A DNA stretch of 64,000 bases from JADFNB01 sp036397455 (GCA_036397455.1 DASWIX010000079.1:1-64000); one strand, 5' to 3'; numbered from the stretch's first letter, positions 53,478 through 61,845 are shown. Translations and numbers: made by a program. The notes: generated by a model not told the origin, from the letters alone.

Positions 53478-53873
53478 TCAATACGCCAACACCCGAACGC
53501 CCGGCACGCGGTTGTAATCCCGCACGTTCCGTGTCACCACCGCTTGGTCATGGGCCCGCGCCGTCGCCGCGATCCAGAGATCGTTCGCGCCGATCAACGT
53601 CCCGTTGGCACGCAAGTGACGATAGGCGCGCGCATACGCCCAGGCGACCTCGACGCCGCACGGCAGGACCTCGAATCCAGCCATCACGGCTTCCCACCGC
53701 GCCCGCTCATGATCGCCGGCACCCGCAGCCAACTCCCCCGCGATCGTCCACGTAATGCAGACGCGTTCCCTGTCATGCGCCTGGAGAAACCGGTGCGCCG
53801 GCCCCTCTTCCCTCCGCTGCAGCTCGCGTTCGAGGTCGATGAGAAACGTGGTCTCCAAAATCACGGTGACCAC
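53478..53873 (-). CDS. PIN-domain (VapC-like) ribonuclease toxin
   Basis: 131 residues. PIN motifs: VILETTFLIDLERE at the N-terminus, TIAGELAAGA ~45 (Glu), IGANDLWIAATARAHDQAVVTRNVRDYNRV ~95-122 (Asp pair). The usual first Asp of the metal site is Glu5-6 here (ETTFLID instead of DTxxLID), which might weaken or alter cleavage. Its gene overlaps the antitoxin by 13 nt. Confidence 0.88.
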   Translation of the reverse strand: MVTVILETTFLIDLERELQRREEGPAHRFLQAHDRERVCITWTIAGELAAGAGDHERARWEAVMAGFEVLPCGVEVAWAYARAYRHLRANGTLIGANDLWIAATARAHDQAVVTRNVRDYNRVPGVRVLAY

Positions 53874-54106
53874 TTGTCACGCGGCGCCCGATCGCTCGCC
53901 TTGAGTGCCTCGACGGCGGCCAGCCCCTCCGCCGAATAGCCGGGACCTCGCTCCCGCACGGAAGCCAGCAACTCCCCCGCCGTGAGCGGTACGGTATCCC
54001 ACCGGGCCCTGAGCACCACGTCGCTGAACGACTCGTCGGGGCGCAGGCGGGCCTGCCGGAGCCGATCGTACGCCTCGATTCTCAGGGATATTGTCTTGGT
54101 GGCCAT
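53861..54106 (-). CDS. VapB-like antitoxin
   Basis: 81 residues from ATG 54106 (ATG 54121 is an alternative). The N-terminus TKTISLRIEAYDRLRQARLRPDESFSDVV is a ribbon/MetJ-type DNA-binding start of the DUF217/VapB group; the tail LAAVEALKASDRAPRDKW would fold on the PIN toxin. A palindrome overlaps its start codon, fitting autoregulation. Confidence 0.85.
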   Translation of the reverse strand: MATKTISLRIEAYDRLRQARLRPDESFSDVVLRARWDTVPLTAGELLASVRERGPGYSAEGLAAVEALKASDRAPRDKWSP

Positions 54107-54123
54107 GCATGTACCGTGCATGG
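54103..54123. promoter_or_regulatory. palindromic operator at the vapB start
   Basis: CCATGCA at 54103-54109 and TGCATGG at 54117-54123 form a perfect 7-bp inverted repeat with a 7-nt spacer, spanning the antitoxin start codons. This is a usual place for VapBC self-repression. Confidence 0.55.
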
Positions 54124-54176
54124 TCCATGTACGTTTGTCAAGCGATCAGAGTGCTCCGCGAGCGTCCGTTGGCAGA

Positions 54177-54400
54177 TCAGGTCGGCAACTCGAGCCGAGC
54201 CAGCATGCCGAGCGACCCTGCGGTTTCCCAGGATCGATTGCGGCGAGAAGCTGATAACGGCACCACGATCTCGGCCGCCTCGAGCGCGTCGATGGCTGCG
54301 CAGATCTGCGGCTTCGAGCGTCCGGTGGCCGCCGCGGCAACGGGGCGGTGATCACGGGGTAGGCCGGCAGCATCTCGATGCGCACCCACGCCGCGGCGTC
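54177..54400 (-). pseudogene. C-terminal remnant of a Fic-family protein, frameshifted
   Basis: Two minus-strand frames join to give a Fic C-terminus: MLPAYPVITA in one frame, then ATGRSKPQICAAIDALEAA and VVPLSASRRNRSWET in the next, ending at the stop TGA 54179-54177. This winged-helix tail is typical of Fic/DOC adenylyltransferases. A single-base loss near 54342 shifts the frame, and no Fic core (HxFx(D/E)GNG) is present. It is a degraded toxin gene beside vapBC. Confidence 0.5.
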
Positions 54401-54618
54401 GGAACGCGGCGGACTGGGCCGGGCCCGAAGCGTCGCCGACCCCGCGGCGCTTTAACCAGCAGGTAGATCCTGGACGGCTCATTCACCAGCCGCACTTTGG
54501 GAGGGCCGATTGAAATTCTCCTATTCCGATGTGTCGCGTTTGGGCTATGGCGGGCACCGGATTCGCGCACCACGTTCATGAGAAGGATCTGCAGTCCCTC
54601 TTCGGACGGGAGAATACC

Positions 54619-57456
54619 ATGCGGATTTCGCCTCGATTCCTGACGGCCGTTATGGCGGCGGGGGCGCTGGCACCCGTGGTCGCGTGTCAACCGATTGCCA
54701 TTGGCCCCACCGCCGTCGAGCCGAACTTCGATGCCGAGGACCCTCCGCCAACGCTCAAGAAGGTGACCGTCTGCAAGGTCGGCACGGACGCCGAGTTCCG
54801 CGTCACCATCGGGAGCGGTACACCGGATACCCTTTCCCTGGCGGAGGGCAGTTGCGCGGTCGTGGCGGAATGGGTGGACGTGACTTCGCCGTTGGACGTG
54901 ACCGTGACGGAGCTCGAGCTCGCGGGAACGCAGCTCGATTCGATCGCGAAGGATTCGGTCTACACCGTTCTGACCAACCCCCCGACGTACGAGACCGCCA
55001 CCTGGATCACCGGCACGAATACGGTCGTCGGGCACCAGGGCGGGGGGAAGGGCGCCGTACTGACCTTCTTCAACTCGCTGGTGGGCCAGGCGGACACCAG
55101 CCGGCCGGCCGTGCCGAACGGGTTCGACTCGCCGGACAGCGCCGTGGCACTCCTCGTGAATCCCCCGGGGAGCGACCCGGAGCTCCTCGTGTTCCGCAAT
55201 TTCGTGCACATCGAATTCGATGACACGACCACCGGCACCACGGTTAGGGACCTGTTCGCGCGGTACGGGGCTACCGTAGCCGGGGGGTATCCGCTCACGG
55301 GCGCGTACATCATCCAGGTCCCCGACCCCGGTCCGGCGTACGCCGACTTGAAGGCACTCCTCGCGCAACTGGCGGCCGAGCCAGGAGTTGCTTGGGTGTA
55401 CCGTCGCGTCAAGTTTGAACCTGAGGGAAGTCTGGGCCGCTTTCCAGAGGACGGCTCGCTCTCGCGGCGAGAGGACTGGCTGGGCGCGCCGACGGACGCG
55501 ACCAGGGGCCTGCGCGCGATCCGCGCCCCGCTGGCCTGGGGCTGCGAGACCGGGACCTACGGATCTTCGCCCGTCGGCATCGGGGTGATCGATGACGTGT
55601 TCGGGACGGGGATAGCGGACCTGAGTTCTGTGGTCGAGCACTCGGTTGACCCGACGGTCGCGGCGTTCCGGGCTCTCACCGACCCTGCTCGGCTGAGTCA
55701 CGGCACGGGGGTATCCGGGGTGATTGGTGCCAGGGGCGACAACGGGTCCGGCGTCGCGGGGCTAGTCTGGGCCAGCACCCTACACCAGTTCAGACTCGCC
55801 CGAGAAGTTGGCCTGGTGACGCGCATGGTCGAAGACCCGGGCGCCTACATCGCTCACGTGGTCCTGCCCGCCGCCATTCAAGCGCCGATCAGGATTCTCC
55901 ATTCGTCGATCGAGGCCCCGATAGACGCTCGCGTCGCGAATATTATCGAACTCAACCTCCGGCAGTTTGTGGACGCGTCCCCGGGTGGCCGTCTCTTCGT
56001 GCAGGCCGGGCAGAACACCCGCGGGACGATTCTGCCCGATACCGCCGACCAGATTCAAGGCGGGTTCCTGATGGAGCAGGCGGTGGCCAACCTGGGCGGG
56101 ACGCCTGACGCGAACCGGGTGATCCTCGTGGGCGCCGCCAACCGCGATGGCACGACGCTGTGGGGTGCGGGGACGCCAGGTGGCGATGGGGCAACGCTGT
56201 GGTCCGGCGTCACCGCAATCCTGGCGCCGTCCGAGAGCATCCTCGTCCTCGCCAGGCCGCAGGATTTTGCCGCGGGCACGTTCGCCACGTCCGGCACGTC
56301 GTTCGGCGCGCCGATGGTGAGCGGGGTGGCGGCGCAGCTCTGGACGTTCGATCCGACCCTCACCGCGGACGAGGTGCGGGACTACATCTTGCGCGGGGCG
56401 CAGGAGCCCAAATCGTTCGGGCCGACGGGGGCTCCGGTCCCGCCCACCCCGATTGCGGGATCCGGCGGGCTGTTCCTGCTAGACGCCTACGGCGCGTTGA
56501 CGCTCGCCTCGCGCGAGCGGCCCAACACGACGCCGATTTGTGGCGTCAAGGTGTGGGCGCAAGGCGCCAACGTGGCGGTCGCGCGGGACGTGGTGCAGTT
56601 GTGGTCGGTGCCCGGCGCGACAGGCCCGCTCTCCGTCTCCGTGGCGCAGGGCGGGCGGCTGATTGCCGCGAGTGACGGTGCTCAGGTGTTCACGCTCGAC
56701 CATCAGGGCAATCCCGTGGAGACGTTGTCGCTCCGCCGCCGCGTCTACCTGGAACGCGATACGATGGATCTCGTGACCGGACCCGCGGGCGTTCTCGTGT
56801 CCATCACCGGGCCGAATGGCGTGCCGGCGTTCGATCCGGTGGAGCGGGTCCTGCCGTCCCTACCGCCGGAGCTACACTCGGCGTGGAACGTCGGGGCCGT
56901 GGAGGCCTCACCGGTCGGTGACTGGCTCGCCGTCCGGCTGCACGAATCGAACGCACTGTTGTGTGAATCCGCTTACTGGTATCTGGTTCCCGCTTCGGGC
57001 CAACCCGCGGTACTCGTGCAGGCCATGCTCGGGAACCCACCCGCCGCCGGCTTCCCGCTCGAGGCCTGTCACGCGAACAAGATGAGCGCAGGCTGGTCGC
57101 ACGACGGGCAACGCACGGCGATCACCATACTGCGGGGGCTCTCCGGCGAGAAGGAGACGGGCCTGCGGATGATCTCGATCGTGAACGGGCAACCGGTCGG
57201 GGTGACGAGCGAAATCGTGTTGGGGGGACTCTGGCTCTTTCAGCCGCGGTTTACGGCGAACGACTCGCTGCTCATGGTGAACGAGCAAACCGAGGAAGAC
57301 GCATGTAGCCTCGCGTATCGGGTGGCAGGCGCACCGGGGTCACGGGTGCGCACGGAGTTCGCGCTCCCAAGCGACTGCGACGCCCCCATTACTCCACCGA
57401 CCATCTTCAACACGCGCGTGGCCCCGCCGGCGAGCCCGGCTCAGCGCCGGAGGTGA
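54619..57456 (+). CDS. subtilisin-like (S8) serine-protease lipoprotein
   Basis: 945 residues from ATG 54619 with a lipoprotein signal (MAAGALAPVVAC). Residues ~30-300 are a beta-rich pro or adhesion region (VTVCKVGTDAEFRVTIGSG). The subtilase core has Asp in IGVIDDVFG ~325, His in LSHGTGVSGVIGARGD ~361 and Ser in TSGTSFGAPMVSGVAAQLW ~561. A long C-terminal tail (~640-945) has propeller-like repeats (LIAASDGAQVFTLDHQGNPVETL, ILVSIT-like). Anchored to the outer membrane it could process surface or secreted proteins. Confidence 0.88.
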   Translation: MRISPRFLTAVMAAGALAPVVACQPIAIGPTAVEPNFDAEDPPPTLKKVTVCKVGTDAEFRVTIGSGTPDTLSLAEGSCAVVAEWVDVTSPLDVTVTELELAGTQLDSIAKDSVYTVLTNPPTYETATWITGTNTVVGHQGGGKGAVLTFFNSLVGQADTSRPAVPNGFDSPDSAVALLVNPPGSDPELLVFRNFVHIEFDDTTTGTTVRDLFARYGATVAGGYPLTGAYIIQVPDPGPAYADLKALLAQLAAEPGVAWVYRRVKFEPEGSLGRFPEDGSLSRREDWLGAPTDATRGLRAIRAPLAWGCETGTYGSSPVGIGVIDDVFGTGIADLSSVVEHSVDPTVAAFRALTDPARLSHGTGVSGVIGARGDNGSGVAGLVWASTLHQFRLAREVGLVTRMVEDPGAYIAHVVLPAAIQAPIRILHSSIEAPIDARVANIIELNLRQFVDASPGGRLFVQAGQNTRGTILPDTADQIQGGFLMEQAVANLGGTPDANRVILVGAANRDGTTLWGAGTPGGDGATLWSGVTAILAPSESILVLARPQDFAAGTFATSGTSFGAPMVSGVAAQLWTFDPTLTADEVRDYILRGAQEPKSFGPTGAPVPPTPIAGSGGLFLLDAYGALTLASRERPNTTPICGVKVWAQGANVAVARDVVQLWSVPGATGPLSVSVAQGGRLIAASDGAQVFTLDHQGNPVETLSLRRRVYLERDTMDLVTGPAGVLVSITGPNGVPAFDPVERVLPSLPPELHSAWNVGAVEASPVGDWLAVRLHESNALLCESAYWYLVPASGQPAVLVQAMLGNPPAAGFPLEACHANKMSAGWSHDGQRTAITILRGLSGEKETGLRMISIVNGQPVGVTSEIVLGGLWLFQPRFTANDSLLMVNEQTEEDACSLAYRVAGAPGSRVRTEFALPSDCDAPITPPTIFNTRVAPPASPAQRRR

Positions 57457-57602
57457 CGTCCAGGCGGCAACCGCCGACGGACGCGACCGCAAAACAGTAA
57501 AGGCGTCCGGAGCAGGAGCCCTCATGACGGCAGCTGTCGCCTTGGCGGCGTCCAGCTCCATCGGCTGCTGGAAGGATACCACGCGGCGCCCTGACCTTGG
57601 CG

Positions 57603-57620
57603 CCGTCCCGGGCGGGACGG
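57603..57620. other. stable hairpin after the subtilase gene
   Basis: CCGTCCCG and CGGGACGG at 57603-57610 and 57613-57620 form an 8-bp stem with a 2-nt loop. There is no T-run, so it may stabilise mRNA 3' ends rather than terminate. Confidence 0.4.
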
Positions 57621-57655
57621 CACGCGGGGCGCCCAGCCCCATCACCCTTGCATTA

Positions 57656-57672
57656 TGAGCGTGTGACGCTCA
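57656..57672. promoter_or_regulatory. palindrome upstream of the DUF4143 ATPase
   Basis: TGAGCGT-GTG-ACGCTCA is a perfect 7-bp inverted repeat ending 9 nt before ATG 57682; CATTAT at 57651-57656 may be a -10 box. A candidate operator. Confidence 0.4.
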
Positions 57673-57681
57673 ATTTGCGAT

Positions 57682-58851
57682 ATGCCAACGTTCGTCGACC
57701 GACCCCGGGACGTCGGCCGGATCACCACCCTGCTGCGGCAGTTCCCGGTGGTGGCGGTGCTCGGCGCCCGTCAGGTCGGGAAGACCACCCTCGCCCGCCA
57801 GGTGGTGGCCAGGCGACGCGGCGGCGCCACGGTGTTCGACCTGGAAAACGCCGCCGACCTGGCGCGGCTCGCCGATCCGCTGCTCGCGCTGCGGCGGGAA
57901 CGGGGGCTCGTGGTGATCGACGAGGTCCACCACCTGGCGGACCTGTTCCGCACCCTTCGGGTGCTCGCCGACGAGCCGGGCACCCGGCGGCGGTTCCTCG
58001 TGCTTGGCAGCGCCTCGCCGGAGTTGCTCCGCCAGGGCGCGGAGACCCTCGCCGGTCGGATTGCCTACCACGAGCTCCACGGGTTTCGGCTCGACGAGGT
58101 CGGACTGGGACAGCTCCCGCGACGGTGGCTGCGCGGTGGCTTCCCGCGGGCCTTTCTCGCGCCCAGCGAGGCGGCGAGCCGTGGGTGGCGGGAGGCGTTC
58201 ATCCGGACCTTCCTCGAGCGGGACATCCCCCAGTTCGGGCTGCGCATTCCGGCCCCGGCGCTACGGCGCTTCTGGTCCATGATGGCGCACTATCATGCCC
58301 AGACGTGGAACAGCTCCGAGCTGGCCCGCGCCTTCGGCGTGGCTCACACGACGGTCCAGCGCTATCTGGACGTGCTGACGGAAACGTTCATGGTTCGGCA
58401 GCTCCCTCCTTGGCACGAGAACCTGTCGAAGCGCCAGGTACGTGCCCCCAAGGTGTACCTGCGGGACACCGGTCTGCTGCACACCCTCCTGGGGCTGGCC
58501 TCGCGGCCGGAACTGGAGGGGCATCCGAAGGTCGGTGCCTCGTGGGAGGGACTGGCGCTGGACGTGGTGCTCGACCACCTGGGCGCGGGTCCTGGCGAGG
58601 CATACTTCTGGGCGACGCACGCGGGGGCGGAACTCGATCTCCTGGTCGTCCGCGGCCGCACCCGCCTCGGATTCGAGTTCAAGCGGACCACGGCGCCAAG
58701 GGCCACCCCGTCCATGCGGTCGGCCCTCGCGGACCTGAGGTTGCGACGCCTGGACGTGATCCACGCCGGTACCGAGACGTTCCCCATGGGCGAGCGCATT
58801 CGGGCCGTGCCGCTCACCCGGGTCGGTGAGGACATCGCGCCGCTGCGATGA
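57682..58851 (+). CDS. DUF4143-type AAA ATPase
   Basis: 389 residues. N-terminal P-loop domain: VLGARQVGKTTLARQ ~27 (Walker A), VVIDEVHHLADLF ~77 (Walker B) and FLVLGSASPELL ~100. C-terminal DUF4143 winged-helix/nuclease-like domain: WNSSELARAFGVAHTTVQRYLDVL ~208, KVYLRDTGLLHTLLGL ~258, and GAELDLLVVRG and FEFKR ~310-335 (a DxnExK-like PD-(D/E)XK pattern). These ATPases are common on mobile islands and their role is unsettled. Confidence 0.85.
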   Translation: MPTFVDRPRDVGRITTLLRQFPVVAVLGARQVGKTTLARQVVARRRGGATVFDLENAADLARLADPLLALRRERGLVVIDEVHHLADLFRTLRVLADEPGTRRRFLVLGSASPELLRQGAETLAGRIAYHELHGFRLDEVGLGQLPRRWLRGGFPRAFLAPSEAASRGWREAFIRTFLERDIPQFGLRIPAPALRRFWSMMAHYHAQTWNSSELARAFGVAHTTVQRYLDVLTETFMVRQLPPWHENLSKRQVRAPKVYLRDTGLLHTLLGLASRPELEGHPKVGASWEGLALDVVLDHLGAGPGEAYFWATHAGAELDLLVVRGRTRLGFEFKRTTAPRATPSMRSALADLRLRRLDVIHAGTETFPMGERIRAVPLTRVGEDIAPLR

Positions 58852-59036
58852 TGCCGGCCGGGCGTCGCGGCACCGCGCTGGATCGAGGCACCCAACGGTT
58901 CTGGTGCGAGTGGACCACCGCGGCCGGGAAGAGCTACGTCCTGGTGGAGCCCGTGGCGGGCACCACGCGCCGGGTCTTCGACAACGACCGCATCGCGGGA
59001 ATAGGCCAGACCGTCATGTCGCATGTGCGGGCTTGA
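58848..59036 (+). CDS. small hypothetical protein coupled to the DUF4143 ATPase
   Basis: 62 residues; ATG 58848 overlaps the ATPase stop (ATGATG). Charged, with RFWCEWTTAAGKSYVLVEPVAGTTRRVF. No family known; translation coupling suggests it works with the ATPase. Confidence 0.4.
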   Translation: MMPAGRRGTALDRGTQRFWCEWTTAAGKSYVLVEPVAGTTRRVFDNDRIAGIGQTVMSHVRA

Positions 59037-59092
59037 CCACCATGACTCCGCGCGACGACGTTTCGCGCTACCGAATCGCGCACACCAACAAA

Positions 59093-59117
59093 GCGCCCCG
59101 GAAATATTCCGGGGCGC
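59093..59117 (-). terminator. terminator-like hairpin after groEL
   Basis: GCGCCCCGGAA at 59093-59103 pairs with TTCCGGGGCGC at 59107-59117 (loop ATA), an 11-bp perfect stem. On the minus strand it is followed by TTTGTTGG, a weak T-tract. It lies 40 nt after the groEL stop. Confidence 0.7.
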
Positions 59118-59159
59118 CTTGAACCACCCTGCCCTACCAGTCGCCCAGCCGACTAGCTG

Positions 59160-60797
59160 CTAGTACATTCCGCCCATGCCGCCACCCGGCGGCATCGCCG
59201 ACGCCTTCTCATCTTCCTTCCTCTCGACGATGACGCACTCGGTGGTGAGCAAGAGGCCGGCAACCGACGCGGCGTTCTGCAACGCCGTGCGGGTAACCTT
59301 GGTGGGATCGATCACGCCGACCTTCACCAAATCCTCGTACTTGTCGGTCTGCGCGTTGTAGCCGAAGCTGCTGCTCTCGTTGGTCCGGACCCTCTCGACC
59401 ACGATCGAGCCTTCGACGCCCGCGTTCTGCGCGATAATCCGCATCGGCTCCTCGAGCGCGCGCCGCACGATGTCGATACCCACCTGCTCGTCCGGATCGC
59501 CACCCTTCACCTTCTTGAGGACGGACTGCGCGCGGAGTAACGCCACCCCGCCACCCGCCACGATACCCTCTTCCACGGCGGCACGCGTGGCGTGCAGCGC
59601 ATCCTCGACCCGAGCCTTCTTCTCCTTCATCTCGGTCTCGGTGGCCGCGCCGACCTTGATCACCGCCACACCGCCGGCCAACTTGGCGAGCCGCTCCTGC
59701 AGCTTCTCCTTGTCGTAATCCGACGTGCTCTTGTCGATGGCCGTGCGGATCTCGTTGATGCGGCCCTGGATATCCTTCTCCGAGCCGTTGCCATCGACGA
59801 TGGTCGTGTTGTCTTTGTCGATCACGATCCGTTTGGCCTGACCCAGGTCGGCCAGCACGGCGTTCTCGAGCTTGAAGCCGACTTCCTCACTCACGACCTT
59901 GCCGGCGGTGAGCGTCGCGACGTCCTGCAACATCGCCTTACGCCGATCGCCGAAGCCGGGCGCCTTGACCGCGCACACCTTCAACGTGCCGCGCAGCTTG
60001 TTGACGACCAGCGTGGCCAACGCCTCGCCCTCGACGTCCTCGGCGATGATCAGCATCGGCTTGCCGGTCTGGGCGACCTTCTCCAGCACCGGAAGCAGAT
60101 CCTTCATGGCGGAGATCTTCTTGTCGTGCACCAGGACGTAGGGCTCCTCCAGCACGGCTTCCATCTTCTCGGGATCGGTGACGAAATACGGCGAGAGGTA
60201 GCCGCGGTCGAATTGCATACCGTCCACGGTTTCCAACTCGGTCTGCATCCCGCGCGCCTCTTCGACGGTGATCACGCCGTCGTTGCCGACCTTCTCCATC
60301 GCGTCCGCGATGAGATCGCCGATTTCCTTGTCGTTGTTGGCGGAAATCGTACCGACCTGCGCGATCTCCTTCTTGCCCGATGTCTTGACCGAGACCTTGT
60401 CGAGTTCCTTGACGACCGTGTCGACCGCGTTCTCGATCCCGCGCTTGATGGCCATCGGGTTGATCCCGGCGGTGACGCTCTTGAGGCCTTCGCGGAAGAT
60501 CGCCTGGGCCAGCACCGTCGCCGTCGTCGTGCCGTCACCGGCCACATCGGAGGTCTTGGTGGCAACTTCCTTGACCATCTGGGCGCCCATGTTCTCGATC
60601 GCGTCAGGCAACTCGATCTCCTTGGCGACCGTGACACCATCCTTGGTGACGGTGGGGCTGCCGAACTTCTTGTCGATGACGACGTTCCGGCCCTTGGGGC
60701 CCAGCGTCACCTTCACAGCGTCGGCGAGCTTATCCACGCCCTTCTTCAGCGCAGTACGCGCGTCGACATCGAAATGCAGTTCCTTTGCGTTTGCCAT
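59160..60797 (-). CDS. groL: chaperonin GroEL
   Basis: 545 residues. Group I Hsp60 with LGPKGRNVVIDKKFGSPTVTKDGVTVAKEI ~31, GDGTTTATVLAQAI ~85 (ATP site), ISPYFVTDPEK-like loop as LSPYFVTDPEKMEAVL ~200 and the Gly/Met tail (GGGMGGMY). It folds proteins with GroES in an ATP cycle. 23 nt after groES. Confidence 0.98.
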   Translation of the reverse strand: MANAKELHFDVDARTALKKGVDKLADAVKVTLGPKGRNVVIDKKFGSPTVTKDGVTVAKEIELPDAIENMGAQMVKEVATKTSDVAGDGTTTATVLAQAIFREGLKSVTAGINPMAIKRGIENAVDTVVKELDKVSVKTSGKKEIAQVGTISANNDKEIGDLIADAMEKVGNDGVITVEEARGMQTELETVDGMQFDRGYLSPYFVTDPEKMEAVLEEPYVLVHDKKISAMKDLLPVLEKVAQTGKPMLIIAEDVEGEALATLVVNKLRGTLKVCAVKAPGFGDRRKAMLQDVATLTAGKVVSEEVGFKLENAVLADLGQAKRIVIDKDNTTIVDGNGSEKDIQGRINEIRTAIDKSTSDYDKEKLQERLAKLAGGVAVIKVGAATETEMKEKKARVEDALHATRAAVEEGIVAGGGVALLRAQSVLKKVKGGDPDEQVGIDIVRRALEEPMRIIAQNAGVEGSIVVERVRTNESSSFGYNAQTDKYEDLVKVGVIDPTKVTRTALQNAASVAGLLLTTECVIVERKEDEKASAMPPGGGMGGMY

Positions 60798-60820
60798 TGC
60801 AGTAGATCCTCCTGGATCGC

Positions 60821-61129
60821 TCAGCCGATGACGGCGAGCACGTCAGATTCTTTGACGATCAAGAGCTGCTCGTCGTCCACGGTCACTTCGGTGCCGGTGT
60901 ACTTGCCGAACAACACCCGGTTGCCTGCCTTCAACTCCATCGGCACGCGCTCGCCCTTCTCGAAGCGGCCGGGTCCAACCGCCACGATCTCGCCCTCTTG
61001 TGGCTTTTCCTTGGCAGTGTCGGGGATGTAGAGCCCGCCGCGCATCTCGGTGGTATCCTCGAGCGGGCGGATCACCACGCGCTCTCCCAACGGCTGCACC
61101 TTGACCTTCGACTTCGTCGCAGTGGCCAT
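60821..61129 (-). CDS. groS: co-chaperonin GroES
   Basis: 102 residues from ATG 61129. VQPLGERVVIRPLEDTTEMRGGLYIPDTAKEKP (with the mobile loop), GEIVAVGPGRFEKGER and VLFGKYTGTEVTVDDEQLLIVKESDVLAVI cover the fold. A perfect CIRCE lies between its promoter and start, so HrcA probably represses it. Confidence 0.97.
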   Translation of the reverse strand: MATATKSKVKVQPLGERVVIRPLEDTTEMRGGLYIPDTAKEKPQEGEIVAVGPGRFEKGERVPMELKAGNRVLFGKYTGTEVTVDDEQLLIVKESDVLAVIG

Positions 61130-61181
61130 AACCTGAGCCTCCGTTACTGGTAACATGTTGATGGATATGACTTTGACGGCA

Positions 61182-61208
61182 TTAGCACTCTTTGGTACCG
61201 AGTGCTAA
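61182..61208 (-). promoter_or_regulatory. CIRCE element (HrcA operator) of groES-groEL
   Basis: TTAGCACTC-N9-GAGTGCTAA, a perfect match to the CIRCE consensus, placed after the -10 and 53 nt before the groES start. HrcA binding here is known to repress heat-shock chaperone operons. Confidence 0.97.
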
Positions 61209-61218
61209 TCAGGCAGGG

Positions 61219-61246
61219 AAGATACGTCGGCCCCGAATGAAGTCAA
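61219..61246 (-). promoter_or_regulatory. groES-groEL promoter
   Basis: Minus strand: -35 TTGACT at 61246-61241, a 16-nt spacer, -10 TATCTT at 61224-61219. Transcription would start just ahead of the CIRCE element. Confidence 0.75.
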
Positions 61247-61281
61247 GTGGCATAGTGGGGCGGGAGGGCGGCTGGCCGATC

Positions 61282-61824
61282 TCAGCGATCCCAATAGGCT
61301 TCCAACTCCACGCCGAGCCCGTCGGCCATCCGGTTGACATAGGCGTAGTACGCGGTGACCTGGCAGGTGTCGAGGATCTCGCCGTCGCCGAGGCCGACGG
61401 CGCGCAGCGCGTCGATATCGCCCGGTGTCATGCGGCTGGGGGTCTTGGTGAGCTTGACCGCGTAGTCAAGGATCGCGCGCTCGCGTGGAGTGAGCGTCGC
61501 GGTCGAGTAGTCCCGCTCCACCGCGGCGGCCTTCTCATCATCGTGCAACAACCGACGGAGACCCGCCCCGTGATGTCGGATTCAGTACACGCAGTCGTTG
61601 GCCCGTGAGACGGCAACCGCGATCATCTCCCGCTCGGTGCGGGACAGGCCGGACGGCCCGCGCATGAGGTGCTCGTACAGACGGTAATGGTGCTCGAGCG
61701 ATTCCGGATTGAGCGAGTGGATCTTGAGGATATGGTCGACCCCGAAATGACCGCGATGCGCGGCATACAACTCCGCCAGTTTCCCACTCGCGTCACGCTC
61801 ATCAACCCACTCGATCCACGCCAT
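61282..61824 (-). CDS. AhpD-like (peroxidase-related) selenoprotein with in-frame UGA
   Basis: 180 residues when UGA at 61584-61582 is read as selenocysteine 81. The first part (MAWIEWVDERDASGKLAELY, LSRTEREMIAVAVSRAND) and the second part (HHGAGLRRLL, LTPRERAILDYAVKLTKTP, CQVTAYYAYVNRMADGL) are both AhpD-like and in the same frame. The UGA falls in NDCVY-U-IRHHG, exactly where relatives have NxCxYCxxHH, giving a CxxU redox pair. AhpD-type proteins reduce peroxides or alkylhydroperoxides through this pair. A hairpin follows the UGA and tRNA-Sec is in the window. Conventional calling would yield two false genes split at the stop. The alternative, a plain nonsense mutation, would not explain the exact placement. 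Confidence 0.85.
61552..61579 (-). promoter_or_regulatory. candidate bacterial SECIS hairpin just after the UGA
   Basis: Starting 3 nt after the UGA, CCGAC pairs with GTCGG (perfect), with a 5' bulge ATCAC, then GGGG pairs with CTCC (one G-U), leaving apical loop CGGGT. The loop begins about 17 nt after the UGA and holds GG and GT, as needed for SelB binding in known bacterial SECIS elements. Found by eye, not folded by program. Confidence 0.6.
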
Positions 61825-61845
61825 CCCATACCCCCTATGACCGTC

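Noticed and set aside
57603..57620. intrinsic terminator
   Set aside because: The stem is strong but no T-run follows on either strand.
59592..61031. long plus-strand frame over groEL/groES
   Set aside because: It is antisense to groEL/groES and has typical shadow composition.
61582..61584. UGA as ordinary nonsense mutation in an AhpD pseudogene
   Set aside because: It lies exactly at the redox Cys, the frame is otherwise clean on both sides, and tRNA-Sec is in the window; still listed as the main way the finding could be wrong.
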